Shown here: positions 7,832 to 16,900 of the stretch, piece after piece
How the letters are laid out: each line of letters begins with the position of its first letter
Position numbering within the stretch: the first letter of the stretch is position 1
Assembly: GCF_023656415.1 (NCBI RefSeq)
Contig: NZ_JAMOIL010000008.1
Location: 62,001-126,000 of the forward strand
DNA length: 64,000 nucleotides
Direction: 5' to 3'
DNA from: Nocardioides bruguierae
GTDB lineage: Bacteria; Actinomycetota; Actinomycetes; Propionibacteriales; Nocardioidaceae
The notes under the pieces: model-generated
Told to the model about the DNA's origin: nothing
What the model saw: the letters and a program-made list of their open reading frames with translations, nothing else
Databases searched by the model: none
Program-made: the position numbers and the translations under genes

Positions 7832-8875
7832 TCAGTCCAGCGGGTAGGACTGCACGAACTCGGTGAGCCGCGCGAGCTGGTCGGGGTCGGTGGAGGGGAT
7901 GACGCCGTGGCCGAGGTTGAAGACGTGGCCGTTCGCGGCGCGGCCGGCCTCGATCACCTCGGCGGCCCGGGCGAGCATCACCTCGGTGGGCGCGAAGACC
8001 AGGGTCGGGTCGAGGTTGCCCTGCACGCCCCGGTCGCCCACGGCGGCGATGCCGCGCTCGAGCGGGGTGCGCCAGTCGACACCGACGACGTCGGCGCCGG
8101 CCTCGCCCATGAGGTCGAGCAGGTTCGAGGTGCCGACGCCGAAGTGGATGCGCGGCACGCCCAGCTCGCCGGCCGAGGCCAGGACGCGGGCCGAGTGCGG
8201 CATCACGTGCTCGGCGTAGTCGGCCGGGGTCAGCGCCCCGGCCCAGGAGTCGAAGAGCTGGACGGCCCGCGCGCCGGCGTCCACCTGGACCTCCAGGAAC
8301 GCCGCGGCGATGCCGCCGATCTTGCGCATGAGGGCGTCCCACACGTCGGGGGCGCCGAACATCATCGCCTTGGTCTTCGCGTGCTCCTTGGAGGGGCCGC
8401 CCTCGACGAGGTAGGACGCGACGGTGAACGGCGCACCGGCGAAGCCGATCAGCGGGGTCTCCCCCAGCTCGCCGACCAGGTTGCGCACGGCCTGGGTGAT
8501 GAACGGGACGTGCTCGGGAGTGAGGTCCGGGATCGCGGCGACGTCCTCGAGGGTGCGCACCGGGCTCGCCACGACCGGGCCGACGCCGGGCTTGATGTCG
8601 AGGTCGACGCCGACGGCCTTGAGCGGCAGCACGATGTCGGAGAAGAAGATCGCCGCGTCGACGCCGTAGCGGCGCACGGGCTGGAGGGTGATCTCGGTGA
8701 TCAGGTCCGCGTTCATGCAGGACTCCAGCATGCCCACGCCCTCGCGCACCTTCAGGTACTCCGGCAGCGACCGGCCGGCCTGGCGCATGTACCAGACGGG
8801 GGTGCGGGAGACCGGCTCACCGCGCAGGGCGGCGAGGAGGGGCGACGGGGCGGTGGAGGCGGCGCTGCTGCTCAC
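7832..8875 (-). CDS. hemE: Uroporphyrinogen decarboxylase HemE
   Basis: Removes four carboxyl groups from uroporphyrinogen III to give coproporphyrinogen III, the substrate of the HemY/CgoX enzyme encoded nearby. At 347 residues it matches the family. Recognisable segments are PVWYMRQAGRSLPEY (substrate-binding arginines), IFFSDIVLPLKAVG (central aspartate), the GFAGAPFTVASYLVEGG loop and HFGVGTSNLL. GTG 8875 is chosen because the protein then begins about 25 residues before the first motif and GACGAT ends 6 nt upstream. It is divergent from the DUF3000/rnd unit, an arrangement I recall from other actinobacteria. Confidence 0.95.
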   Translation of the reverse strand: MSSSAASTAPSPLLAALRGEPVSRTPVWYMRQAGRSLPEYLKVREGVGMLESCMNADLITEITLQPVRRYGVDAAIFFSDIVLPLKAVGVDLDIKPGVGPVVASPVRTLEDVAAIPDLTPEHVPFITQAVRNLVGELGETPLIGFAGAPFTVASYLVEGGPSKEHAKTKAMMFGAPDVWDALMRKIGGIAAAFLEVQVDAGARAVQLFDSWAGALTPADYAEHVMPHSARVLASAGELGVPRIHFGVGTSNLLDLMGEAGADVVGVDWRTPLERGIAAVGDRGVQGNLDPTLVFAPTEVMLARAAEVIEAGRAANGHVFNLGHGVIPSTDPDQLARLTEFVQSYPLD

Positions 8876-8934
8876 CGCTCCATCGTCGCAGGTGCCCCGG
8901 CGTGTTCCCACATCCGCCGAGGGGCCCGGAGCCG

Positions 8935-8940
8935 TACGCT
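8935..8940 (+). promoter_or_regulatory. -10 hexamer TACGCT of the DUF3000-rnd unit, leaderless type
   Basis: TACGCT ends 7 nt before ATG 8948, embedded in the same GCCGTACGCTGG stretch as in the msrB promoter. Confidence 0.5.
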
Positions 8941-8947
8941 GGGCGGC

Positions 8948-9595
8948 ATGGTCGTCCGTCACGAGACGCGCCGCGAGCCCGCGGCGCCCGTCGAGCCTCC
9001 CGCGTTCAGCGAGGCGGTCCACGGGATGCGTCGCGCGGCGGTGCGGCCCGAGCTGCTGGTGGAGGCCGCCCCGGCCCCCCAGCGGATCGCCCCCTTCTCC
9101 AGCGCCCTGTCCGCCGACGTCGTGGTCGACGACACCGACATCGGCACCGGGCGGATCATCCTGCTGCACGACCCGGCCGGCAACGACGCGTGGGGCGGCA
9201 CCTTCCGGTGCGTCACCTACGCGCGTGCCGAGATCGAGGTCGAGGTGGCCACGGACGCGATGGTCGCCGAGGTCGCGTGGACCTGGCTGACCGAGGCGCT
9301 CGACGCCCACGACGCCACGCACCACGAGATCGCGGGCACCGTGACGCGCGTGGCCACGGACGCGTTCGGCCAGATGGCGGAGGAGGGCGGCACCGCCCAG
9401 ATCGAGATCCGCGCGTCCTGGACGCCCGGGTCTCCCGACGACCACCCTGACACCGTGCCCGACCTGGCACGGCACGTGCAGGCCTGGGGCGAGCTGCTCT
9501 GCACCGCCGCCGGCCTGCCGCCGCTTCCGGAGGGGGTCGCGCTGCTGCCGCTGCGCCGACCCGCCACCGGGGGTCAGCGCGGAGAGGACCGATGA
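8948..9595 (+). CDS. DUF3000 family protein
   Basis: A 215-residue cytoplasmic protein of the actinobacterial DUF3000 family, whose biochemical role is not known. It shows FSEAVHGMRRAAVRPEL near the N-terminus, a central RIILLHDPAGNDAWGGTFRCVTYARAEIE strand region (split here by eye, not a known motif) and an alpha-helical C-terminal half containing HVQAWGELLCTAAGLPPLP. Its stop codon overlaps the start of rnd (ATGA at 9592-9595), so the two are translationally coupled. The placement between hemE and rnd recurs in actinobacteria as far as I remember. Confidence 0.85.
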   Translation: MVVRHETRREPAAPVEPPAFSEAVHGMRRAAVRPELLVEAAPAPQRIAPFSSALSADVVVDDTDIGTGRIILLHDPAGNDAWGGTFRCVTYARAEIEVEVATDAMVAEVAWTWLTEALDAHDATHHEIAGTVTRVATDAFGQMAEEGGTAQIEIRASWTPGSPDDHPDTVPDLARHVQAWGELLCTAAGLPPLPEGVALLPLRRPATGGQRGEDR

Positions 9596-10911
9596 CCACC
9601 GCCGGGAACGACCCCGAGACCACCGACGAGACGGCCCCCGAGGCCCCGGCGCACGTCCCGCTCCTGGAGCTGCGGGACCCGATGCCCCCCGTGGTGGACA
9701 CCCCGGCGGCGCTGGCCGCCGTGTGCGAGGCCGTGGCCGCCGGCACCGGCCCGGTGGCGATCGACGCGGAACGCGCCTCGGGCTACCGCTACTCCAACCG
9801 TGCCTATCTGATCCAGCTGCGCCGCACCGGCTCCGGCACCCACCTGGTCGACCCGGTGGCGTTCCCCGACCTGGCCCCGCTCCAGGAGGCCATCGGCGAC
9901 GCCGAGTGGATCCTGCACGCGGCGACCCAGGACCTGCCCTGCCTGCGCGAGGAGGGCCTCGTGCCCGCCGCGCTCTTCGACACCGAGCTCGCCGGCCGCC
10001 TCCTGGGCCACGCCCGCGTCGGGCTGGCCAGCATCGTGGAGGAGGTGCTCGGACGCCGGCTCAAGAAGGAGCACTCGGCGGTCGACTGGTCGACCCGTCC
10101 GCTCCCCGAGCCCTGGCTGCTCTACGCCGCCCTCGACGTCGAGGTGCTGGTCGAGCTGCGCGAGGCGCTGGGCACCGAGCTCGAGGACCAGGGCAAGGCC
10201 CGGTGGGCGGCCGAGGAGTTCGAGCACCTGCTCGACTTCGAGCCCGCCGTGCGCGAGGACCCCTGGCGGCGCACCTCGGGCGTGCACAAGCTGCGCGGCC
10301 GGCGGTCGCTAGCCGCCGTGAAGCTGCTGTGGGAGACCCGCGACTCGATCGCCGAGCGCCGCGACGTCACGCCGAGCCGGGTGCTGCCCGACTCCGCGAT
10401 CACCGTGGCCGCCTCGCAGCTGCCGCAGGACAAGAACGCGCTGCTCTCGCTCAAGGGCTTCCACGGACGGGGCGCCGAGCGGTACGCCGCCCGGTGGGTC
10501 GACGCCCTCCAGCGCAGCGCCGCCCTCGACGAGGAGGAGCTGCCCTCGCGCAACCTGCGCGGCGACGGGCCGCCGGTCGTCCGGGCCTGGGCCGACCGCG
10601 ACCCCGTGGCCGCCCGCCGCCTCCTGCAGGCGCGTGAGCACATCGCCGCCCTCGGCGAGGAGCACCAGGTGCCGGTGGAGAACCTGCTGACCCCGGACTA
10701 CCTGCGCCGCGTGCTGTGGACGCCGCCGCGCACCCGCGAGCCGCAGGACCTGGCCGCGCAGGTCGACGCCCGCCTGGCCGACCTGGGTGCCCGCCCGTGG
10801 CAGCGCACGCTGACCGGCCCCGTGATCGTCCGCGCCATCATCGACGCCGACGTGGAGCCGGAGCCCGCCGAGCCGGAGCCGGTGGAACCGGCTGAGGCCG
10901 AGCAGGACTGA
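9592..10911 (+). CDS. rnd: Ribonuclease D (HRDC-domain 3'-5' exonuclease)
   Basis: A 439-residue DEDDy exoribonuclease that trims 3' ends of tRNA precursors and other stable RNAs. The metal ligands are visible in order: AIDAERASG (Exo I, Asp and Glu), HAATQDLPCL (Exo II Asp) and LLYAALDVEVLVEL (Exo III Tyr and Asp). An HRDC domain follows (about residues 220-300, from WRRTSGVHKLRGRRSLAAVK), and a second HRDC-like segment leads to an acidic Glu/Pro tail. The start overlaps the DUF3000 stop by four bases. The longer C-terminal extension compared with E. coli RNase D is normal for actinobacteria. Confidence 0.93.
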   Translation: MTTAGNDPETTDETAPEAPAHVPLLELRDPMPPVVDTPAALAAVCEAVAAGTGPVAIDAERASGYRYSNRAYLIQLRRTGSGTHLVDPVAFPDLAPLQEAIGDAEWILHAATQDLPCLREEGLVPAALFDTELAGRLLGHARVGLASIVEEVLGRRLKKEHSAVDWSTRPLPEPWLLYAALDVEVLVELREALGTELEDQGKARWAAEEFEHLLDFEPAVREDPWRRTSGVHKLRGRRSLAAVKLLWETRDSIAERRDVTPSRVLPDSAITVAASQLPQDKNALLSLKGFHGRGAERYAARWVDALQRSAALDEEELPSRNLRGDGPPVVRAWADRDPVAARRLLQAREHIAALGEEHQVPVENLLTPDYLRRVLWTPPRTREPQDLAAQVDARLADLGARPWQRTLTGPVIVRAIIDADVEPEPAEPEPVEPAEAEQD

Positions 10912-10921
10912 CCGTCACGGC

Positions 10922-10945
10922 CGCCGAGGGCCTCAGCCCTCGGCG
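10922..10945. terminator. Hairpin terminator between rnd and the binding-protein gene
   Basis: Perfect 10-bp stem CGCCGAGGGC / GCCCTCGGCG with loop CTCA. The TGA stop of the minus-strand gene (10933-10935) sits in the loop. The stem lacks a strong U-tract, as is common in high-GC actinobacteria. Confidence 0.7.
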
Positions 10946-12399
10946 CCGTCGGACTCCCCGGAGTCGGTGGGGTCGGTGGAGTCGCCCGAGTCACCGCTGT
11001 CCTCGGACTCCGGCTGCGGCAGCACCTCGCGGGAGAGGCTGTCGATGATGCTCGCCTGGAGCGGCACGTCGATGCGACCGCGCTTCTCGTACATGCCCTC
11101 GATCAGCGGGTCGACGACGTCGAGGAGGTCCTCCCACTCGGTCAGCAGCGGCGGCCGGACCATGTTGCGCACCGTGTAGGTGAACAGGTCGGCGTGCGCG
11201 GGCTGCTGGCTGGGCTGGGTGAAGGCCTCGCTGAGGGCCACCGACTGGTTGGCGGGCACGACGGCGCCGGTGGCGGCCAGCGGCTGGAGCACCTCGTCGG
11301 AGACGAGGTAGGCCAGCAGGTCGGCGGAGCCGGCGAGCGACTCGGTGTCGGGGTCGAGGCAGAACGCGGTCGTCTCGCCCACCGTGGCCGCGTCGCCGAT
11401 GCTGGGCAGCGGGATGACGTCGAAGCTGACGCCGGACTTGCGCAGGGCCGGCACCTGGGAGCGCGTGCCGACCATCATCCCGAGCTCGCCGTCCTCGAAC
11501 CACTGCTGGGCGGACTTGCGGCTCAGCTGGCCCGGGGTCAGCGAGACCTGCTTGTTGCGCATGATCCGCAGCAGGCGGGTGAGGGACTCGACGTCGGAGT
11601 CGGAGGACAGGACGAGGGACGTGGGGTCGTCGTCGTCGTCGAAGAGCTGGCCGCCCCCGGAGTAGAGGAACGCCGAGATGCCGGACAGCGACGGGTCGAT
11701 GTAGAGGCCCGCGGCCGCGCCGCCGTGGTTGTCGTTGACCGCCCAGCGGGCGGCGGCGAGCGCCTCCTCGATGCTCCAGCTGCGACGCGACTCCGAGGGC
11801 ACCTCGCGGCCGGCCGCCTCCATCGCGTCGAAGTCGATGAGGTCGGTGTTGTAGTAGATGACCTGCGGGTCCACCGTCGAGGGCATGCACTGCAGGCGGC
11901 GGTCGGCGGAGAACGCCTCGAGCGCCTCGCGGGAGTAGTCGTCGCCGAAGTCGACGAACCGCTCGTCCAGCAGCTCGTCGACGGGACGGGTCAGCCCCTC
12001 CTGGAGCAGGAAGGCCAGGTCGCGGCGGGAGGCGAGGTAGACGTCCGGGACGTCGCCGGCGGAGATCGCGTCCACGGCGTCGGCGCGGGAGTCCCAGACG
12101 GTGAGCGTCACCTGAGCCAGCTGGGAGGTGGCGTTGTAGCGGTCGATGGCGCGCCGGTAGGCGGCGACGACGGGCTTGGTGCCCCACAGGCCCACGGTCA
12201 GCTCGGGCAGGTCCTCGGTCGGGGTGCCGCTCGCCGTGTCGGAGGCGTCCGCGGAGGAGGAGACGGTCGGCTGGCCCGAGAGGCCGCTCTCGCCCTCGGT
12301 GCTGCAACCGACCAGGAGGGCCCCGGTCAGGAGCGTCGCCACGGCCGTGGCTGCCGTCCGCCTGGTGCTGCGCGTGCGCGCGCCTCGTCCGACGACCAC
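10933..12399 (-). CDS. ABC transporter substrate-binding lipoprotein, sugar (family 1) type
   Basis: A 488-residue extracellular solute-binding protein. Signal peptide RTRSTRRTAATAVATLLTGALLVGC has its lipobox cysteine at residue 32 of the chosen start. The mature part shows the family 1 fold: LTVGLWGTKP, AIDRYNATS, a ..GDVPDVYLASRRDLAFL hinge region, and PSTVDPQVIYYNTDLID, the phrase typical of maltose and other sugar binders. The C-terminal tail is Ser/Asp/Gly-rich with repeated SGDS-like units. GTG 12399 is chosen because AGGAGG lies 8 nt upstream; an ATG at 12465 would make an oversized leader. No permease genes lie beside it, so its partners must be encoded elsewhere. Confidence 0.85.
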   Translation of the reverse strand: MVVGRGARTRSTRRTAATAVATLLTGALLVGCSTEGESGLSGQPTVSSSADASDTASGTPTEDLPELTVGLWGTKPVVAAYRRAIDRYNATSQLAQVTLTVWDSRADAVDAISAGDVPDVYLASRRDLAFLLQEGLTRPVDELLDERFVDFGDDYSREALEAFSADRRLQCMPSTVDPQVIYYNTDLIDFDAMEAAGREVPSESRRSWSIEEALAAARWAVNDNHGGAAAGLYIDPSLSGISAFLYSGGGQLFDDDDDPTSLVLSSDSDVESLTRLLRIMRNKQVSLTPGQLSRKSAQQWFEDGELGMMVGTRSQVPALRKSGVSFDVIPLPSIGDAATVGETTAFCLDPDTESLAGSADLLAYLVSDEVLQPLAATGAVVPANQSVALSEAFTQPSQQPAHADLFTYTVRNMVRPPLLTEWEDLLDVVDPLIEGMYEKRGRIDVPLQASIIDSLSREVLPQPESEDSGDSGDSTDPTDSGESDGAEG

Positions 12400-12407
12400 C
12401 GACTGTG

Positions 12408-12413
12408 CCTCCT
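12408..12413 (-). promoter_or_regulatory. Shine-Dalgarno AGGAGG that fixes the GTG 12399 start
   Basis: AGGAGG with 8-nt spacing to GTG 12399 on the minus strand. It decides the start against the in-frame ATG 66 nt upstream. Confidence 0.7.
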
Positions 12414-12545
12414 GTGCCTCGTGCTCCTGCTGTGCACCGGCGTGCTGCCGGGGCGCCGAAACCATACCCACCGGCCCCAGGCACTCCGCAGTCCGCGACG
12501 CGGACCAGGACCGGGAAGAGCGTCGGGCCGGGGCCCGGCCAGGGC

Positions 12546-12995
12546 TCAGAGCAGCCGGTGGAAGCGCCGCGCCTCGGTGACGACCGCCTCGAACCGCACC
12601 CGTTCCAGGGCGGCGCCCTCGCGCCGCACCGACGTCTCCTCCAGCTCGATGAGCCGGTCCAGCCGGACCTCGCTCGGCCGCCGCTGGCGGTCCCAGGCAC
12701 CGGAGCCGACGTCCATCCAGTACCGGCCCCAGCGGGCCTCCTGCGTGGCGTCGCGGTCGTGGTCCTGGCTGGTGAGCATGAGGCCGTAGAGCCGCTTGCG
12801 GTCGCGGGCGACGAGCAGCACCGGGCGGTCCTTGCCCTGCCGCGGGTCCTCCTCGTAGGTGACCCAGGCCCACACGACCTCGCCGGGGTCGGGCTTGCCG
12901 TCGGGACGCGGCGCGTAGCTGACCTTCAGGCCCCGGGTGACCGCCCGCGAGCGGCGGCGCAGGGACGGGACCAGACGGCGCAGCGGGAACCTCAC
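12546..12995 (-). CDS. PemK/MazF-like family protein
   Basis: A 149-residue protein with the PemK/MazF-type beta-barrel signature PDPGEVVWAWVTYEEDPRQGKDRPVLLVARD, where the GEVVW and KDRPVL elements are the parts conserved in this family (quoted in pieces: PDPGEVVWAW, EEDPRQGKDRPVLLVA). Classic members are mRNA endoribonuclease toxins. Here no small antitoxin gene lies next to it, and the basic N-terminal extension RRLVPSLRRRSR is longer than in MazF, so a toxin role is doubtful. GTG 12995 is supported by TAGGGT 6 nt upstream, a leaderless arrangement. Confidence 0.75.
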   Translation of the reverse strand: MRFPLRRLVPSLRRRSRAVTRGLKVSYAPRPDGKPDPGEVVWAWVTYEEDPRQGKDRPVLLVARDRKRLYGLMLTSQDHDRDATQEARWGRYWMDVGSGAWDRQRRPSEVRLDRLIELEETSVRREGAALERVRFEAVVTEARRFHRLL

Positions 12996-13001
12996 AGCGC
13001 G

Positions 13002-13007
13002 ACCCTA
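13002..13007 (-). promoter_or_regulatory. -10 hexamer TAGGGT of the PemK-like gene, leaderless type
   Basis: TAGGGT on the minus strand, 6 nt before GTG 12995. Confidence 0.5.
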
Positions 13008-13021
13008 GTGTCCTGCGGACG

Positions 13022-13060
13022 ACGACGGGGCGCCCCTCCGGAGGAGGAGCGCCCCGTCGT
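13022..13060. terminator. 12-bp perfect stem with a self-complementary loop
   Basis: ACGACGGGGCGC pairs with GCGCCCCGTCGT across a 15-nt loop that itself contains CCTCCGGAGG. It may stop transcription from either side or fold as part of an RNA upstream of the PemK-like gene. Confidence 0.5.
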
Positions 13061-13103
13061 GACGAGTGGTGCACGCCGGACCGGGAGCGCCTCACGGCGC
13101 GTG

Positions 13104-13125
13104 GCCGCTCGTAGCGGCTTATTTT
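13104..13125 (+). terminator. Short intrinsic-type terminator, plus strand
   Basis: Stem GCCGCT-CGT-AGCGGC followed by TTATTTT, a T-run that is rare in this very GC-rich DNA. No plus-strand protein gene lies upstream, so it may end a small RNA. Confidence 0.5.
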
Positions 13126-13255
13126 GGGACCCGGGGCTGCCACAGCCCGACGTGCGCGTCCCACTGTAGGAGTTCTGCGCGCGACCTCAAGTCCACTGCG
13201 GCGTGGCGGATCTCATGCGCCCGCGGCCGCGCCCCCGGCGGGATCGCCTCAGCCC

Positions 13256-13873
13256 TCAGCCGAGGTGGCCACCCAGCTCGGCGTGCCCGGCGGCCTCCAG
13301 CTGCTCCGAGAGCGCCAGCACCCGGCGGACGTCGGCGGTCGGACTGCCCTCCCCCGCCGCCCGGCCCGCGGCGACCACCCGGGTGAACGCCGCGGCGCGG
13401 AACAGCACGTCGGCGAAGTCCCCGGTGGCGATGCCACGCAGCACCTCGTCGACCATCGCCCGGAGCGCCTCGGGCCCGGGCGGGTCGGCCACCCCTGCCA
13501 CGACGCGGGCCACCTGCGCGCTGGCGCGTCCGGCCTCGAAGTCACGGGCGGCGCCGGCGGGGTCGGCGTGCACCCAGGCGCGCAGCAGGTACAGCCGCCA
13601 CAGGCAGCCGGCCAGCGTGTCGGCGGGCGCTGCCGACCACAGCTCGGCCAGCGTCTCCAGCCCCTCCTCCTCGGCCAGGTGCAGCACCCGGTCCGCGGTG
13701 CCGGTGTCGCCCGCGTCCCGCGCCCCGCGGACCAGCAGGTGCGCCGCCCGGTCCGCCGCCTCGCTCACCTGGAGCGGGTCCGGGCCGCCCTCGACGGCGT
13801 CGAAGAACTCGCCCGTGCGCTGCATCGGGCGGTGGTGGGGGCGGCCGGAGGGCTGCGAGCCGGGAGAAGTCAT
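13256..13873 (-). CDS. Conserved hypothetical protein, helical
   Basis: A 205-residue protein that I do not recognise. It is Ala/Leu/Arg-rich and predicted mostly helical, with motifs such as RTGEFFDAVEGGPDPLQVSEAADRAAHLL (residues about 19-47, given in part: RTGEFFDAVEGG, ADRAAHLLVRG) and LAGCLWRLYLLRAWVHADP. There is no signal peptide or membrane segment, so it is cytoplasmic. The frame is open far upstream antisense to nothing useful, but ATG 13873 has TAGCCT 7 nt before it, which fixes the start as leaderless. It is followed by a duplicated stop context (CTCAGCC twice at 13249-13261) and the structured gap. Confidence 0.65.
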   Translation of the reverse strand: MTSPGSQPSGRPHHRPMQRTGEFFDAVEGGPDPLQVSEAADRAAHLLVRGARDAGDTGTADRVLHLAEEEGLETLAELWSAAPADTLAGCLWRLYLLRAWVHADPAGAARDFEAGRASAQVARVVAGVADPPGPEALRAMVDEVLRGIATGDFADVLFRAAAFTRVVAAGRAAGEGSPTADVRRVLALSEQLEAAGHAELGGHLG

Positions 13874-13880
13874 CGCGCCG

Positions 13881-13886
13881 AGGCTA
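13881..13886 (-). promoter_or_regulatory. -10 hexamer TAGCCT of the 13256-13873 gene, leaderless type
   Basis: TAGCCT on the minus strand, 7 nt before ATG 13873. Confidence 0.5.
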
Positions 13887-13910
13887 CGCCGCCCCACCAG
13901 CCCTCCCCAC

Positions 13911-13943
13911 CGCCGAGTCGGCAGCAAATTACTGCCGACTCGG
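13911..13943. terminator. 12-bp perfect hairpin downstream of hrpA, also a dispersed element
   Basis: CCGAGTCGGCAG pairs with CTGCCGACTCGG across CAAATTA. It sits 14 nt past the hrpA stop codon and can terminate hrpA transcription. The left arm recurs at 6719-6732. Confidence 0.7.
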
Positions 13944-13956
13944 TCCAGGTCCGGGG

Positions 13957-16900
13957 TCAGGAGGAGGCCGCGGCGAGGGCCTTGCGGACGCGCTGGTCGG
14001 AGACGGGCCCGTCGGTGCCGAGCTGCTGCGCCCACAGCGAGACGCGGTACTCCTCGAGCATCCAGCGCACGGTGCGGTGCGCCTCGCTCGGCGGCATGCC
14101 CGCAGGCAGCGCGGCGAGCTGGTGCAGGAACGCCTCCTGGAGACCGGCGACCGCGTCCATCTGCTGGCGGTCGCGGCCCACGGAGCCGGCGCCCTCGCCG
14201 AGCTTCTCCCGCCGCACCCGCATCGCGTGCAGGTAGGTCGGGTACCGCCGCAGGCGGGCGGGGCCGGCCTCGCCGATGAACCCCTCGTGGACGAGGCGGG
14301 CCAGCTGCGCGTTGAGGTCCGACAGCGCCGGCAGCATCGTCATCTCGGTGCGCCCGGACAGCTCCTTCTCGGTGCGTCGCCAGGAGTCGAGCACCCGCAG
14401 GACGTCGGCGAGCAGACCCTTGACCCGCGCGGTCACCTCGGGACGCACGGCGGCGACGAGCGCGTCGAAGGCACCCTGGTCGCGCACCGCCGGGCGGGCG
14501 TCCACGGCCTCGCCGACGACCGCGGCGCGGCAGTCGGTGAGCAGGTCGGCGACGCTGCGGTACGGGGAGCCCGCCAGACCGAGCTTCTCGGCGTTGCCGA
14601 GCCCGTCGAGCACCTGCTTGACGGTGCTGTCGCCCGCGGCGTCCAGCGCGAGCAGCACGAGGCGGCGCACGGCCAGCCGGTGCCGGGCGTCCCGCTCGGT
14701 GGCCGAACCGACGACCTCGAGGCCCACGGTGCTGCCCTCGTCCACGAGACCGGGGTAGGCCGTGACCTCGTGGCCGGCGCGCTTCTGCGTGATCTCGGCG
14801 GGGATCTCGCCGAAGACCCAGGCGGTCTCGCCGGTGCGCGCGAGCCCGGAGTCGGCGGCCACCGCGCTCATGGCGTCGCTGAACTGCGGGCGCAGCGGCT
14901 CCTTGAGCGCCTCGAGATCCTTGCCGCGGGCCTGCTCGCGGCCGTCCTCGTCGACGACGCGGAAGGTCGGCTTGAGGTGCTCGGGGATGCGGTCCCAGCC
15001 CCACGCGTCGCGAGGGATCACCACCGACGTGGTGGCGCGGGCCCAGCGCTCCAGGGCGTCCAGCAGCGGCTCGGAGCCCGGAGGCACGGTGCGCAGGAAC
15101 TCGCGTGCCTTGTCGGGGGCGGGCACGAGCGAGACGCGGAGGTTCTTGGGCAGCGAGCGGATGAGGCTGGTGACCAGCTCCTCGCGCAGGCCGGGCACGT
15201 TCCAGGAGAAGTCGCCGGCCTCGACCCGGTTCAGGGTCGCGACCGGCACGTCGATCGTGAGGCCGTCGTCCGCGTGACCCGGCTCGAAGTGGTAGGCGAT
15301 GGAGAAGGTCAGCCCCTCGTCCTCCCACTGCTCGGGGTAGTCGGCGGCCGAGACCTCGTCGGCGGTGTCGAGGGTCAGCATCGCGGGGTCGAAGTCGAGC
15401 AGCTTGGCGTTGCGCTGCCGCTCCTTCTTCCACCACTGCTCGAAGTGCGCGCCCGAGACGACGTCGGCGGGCACGCGGGCGTCGTAGAAGTCGAAGAGGG
15501 TGTCCTCGGAGACCACGATGTCGTGGCGGCGGGCGCGGTGCTCCAGCTCCGCGGCCTCCTCCAGGAGCGCCAGGTTGTGCTCGTAGAACTTCTGCCGGCC
15601 CGACTCCAGCGCGGCCCAGTCGCCCTCGACCAGGGCGGAGCGCAGGAACATCTCACGGGCCACGGCCGGGTCGACCTTGCCGTACTGGATGAGCCGGTCG
15701 GCGACGAGCGGGACGCCGTAGAGCGTCACCTTCTCGTAGGCCATGACGGCGGCGCGCTTGCGGCTCCAGTGCGGCTCGGAGTAGCTGCGCTTGACCAGGT
15801 CGCCGGCGAGCTTCTCGGCCCACTCGGGCTGGATCGCGGCGTTCTGCCGCGCCCACAGGCGGCTGGTCTCCACCAGCTCCCCGGCCATCACGAAGGCCGG
15901 GTTCTTCCGGTGCAGCACGGAGCCGGGGAAGATCGCGAACTTCGCACCCCGCGCGCCCTGGTACTCCCGCGGGCCGCGCGGCCGGTCCTTGCCCTTGCTG
16001 CCCGGCGCGGGCTTCTCCCGCTCCTCCAGCATGCCGATGTGGCTGAGCAGACCCGAGAGCAGCGCGGTGTGGATGCCGTCGGCGTCGGGGACGTCGGCGG
16101 GCGTCCCGATCGCGATGTCCATCTCCTTGCAGACCTGGCGCAGCTGCGACTCGTAGTCCTGCCACTCGCGCACGCGCAGGTAGTTGAGGAACTCGGCCTT
16201 GCACATGCGTCGGAACGCCGAGGAGGAGAGGTCCTTCTGCTGCCGGCGCACGTAGCGCCACAGGTTGAGCCACGTGAGGAAGTCCGAGCCCTCGTGCTTG
16301 AACCGGGCGTGCTGCTGGTCGGCCTGGGCCTGCATCTCCGCCGGCCGCTCGCGCGGGTCCTGCAGCGACAGGGCCGCGGCGATGACGAGCACCTCGCGGA
16401 CGCATCCGAGCCGGTCGGCCTCCAGGATCATCCGGCCCAGCCGCGGGTCGATCGGCAGGCGGGCGAGCCGGCGGCCGGTCGGCGTGAGGCCGTCGTCCTC
16501 CCGCTGGCGTCCTCCCCTGCCGCGTCCCTGCTGCCCGGTCTGGCCACGAGAGGGGCGGGACGGCGGCGGGGCCGGCGCCTTCGCGTCGCCCACGCGGATC
16601 GCGCCGAGCTCCTCCAGCAGCTGCGTGCCGGCCTGCACGTTGCGCTTGTCCGGCGGCTCCACGAACGGGAACCGGCCGAGGTCGCCCAGGCCCAGCGAGC
16701 GCATCTGCAGGATGACGCTGGCCAGGTTGGTGCGCAGGATCTCGGGGTCGGTGAACTCGGGGCGTCCCTCGAAGTCCTCTTCCGAGTAGAGCCGGATCGC
16801 GATGCCCGGCGCGACGCGGCCGCAGCGGCCGGCGCGCTGGTTGGCGCTGGCCTGGCTGACCGGCTCGATCGGCAGCCGCTGCACCTTCGTGCGCACCGAG

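Larger units (their letters stand above)
12996..13255. other. Noncoding, highly structured 260-bp gap
   Basis: Between the PemK-like gene and the unknown gene at 13256. No convincing small coding region was found on either strand. It holds the -10 of the PemK-like gene (13002-13007), a 12-bp stem (13022-13060), a short stem with T-rich tail (13104-13125) and nested stems GGGAC...GTCCC (13126-13162) enclosing GGGCTG-CCA-CAGCCC (13134-13148). This density of folding suggests an RNA element or small RNA. Confidence 0.5.

Noticed and set aside
12546..12995. Toxin-antitoxin module with the PemK-like protein
   Set aside because: No small antitoxin-type gene is adjacent. The nearest same-strand genes are a 205-residue unknown protein 260 bp upstream and a sugar-binding lipoprotein downstream.
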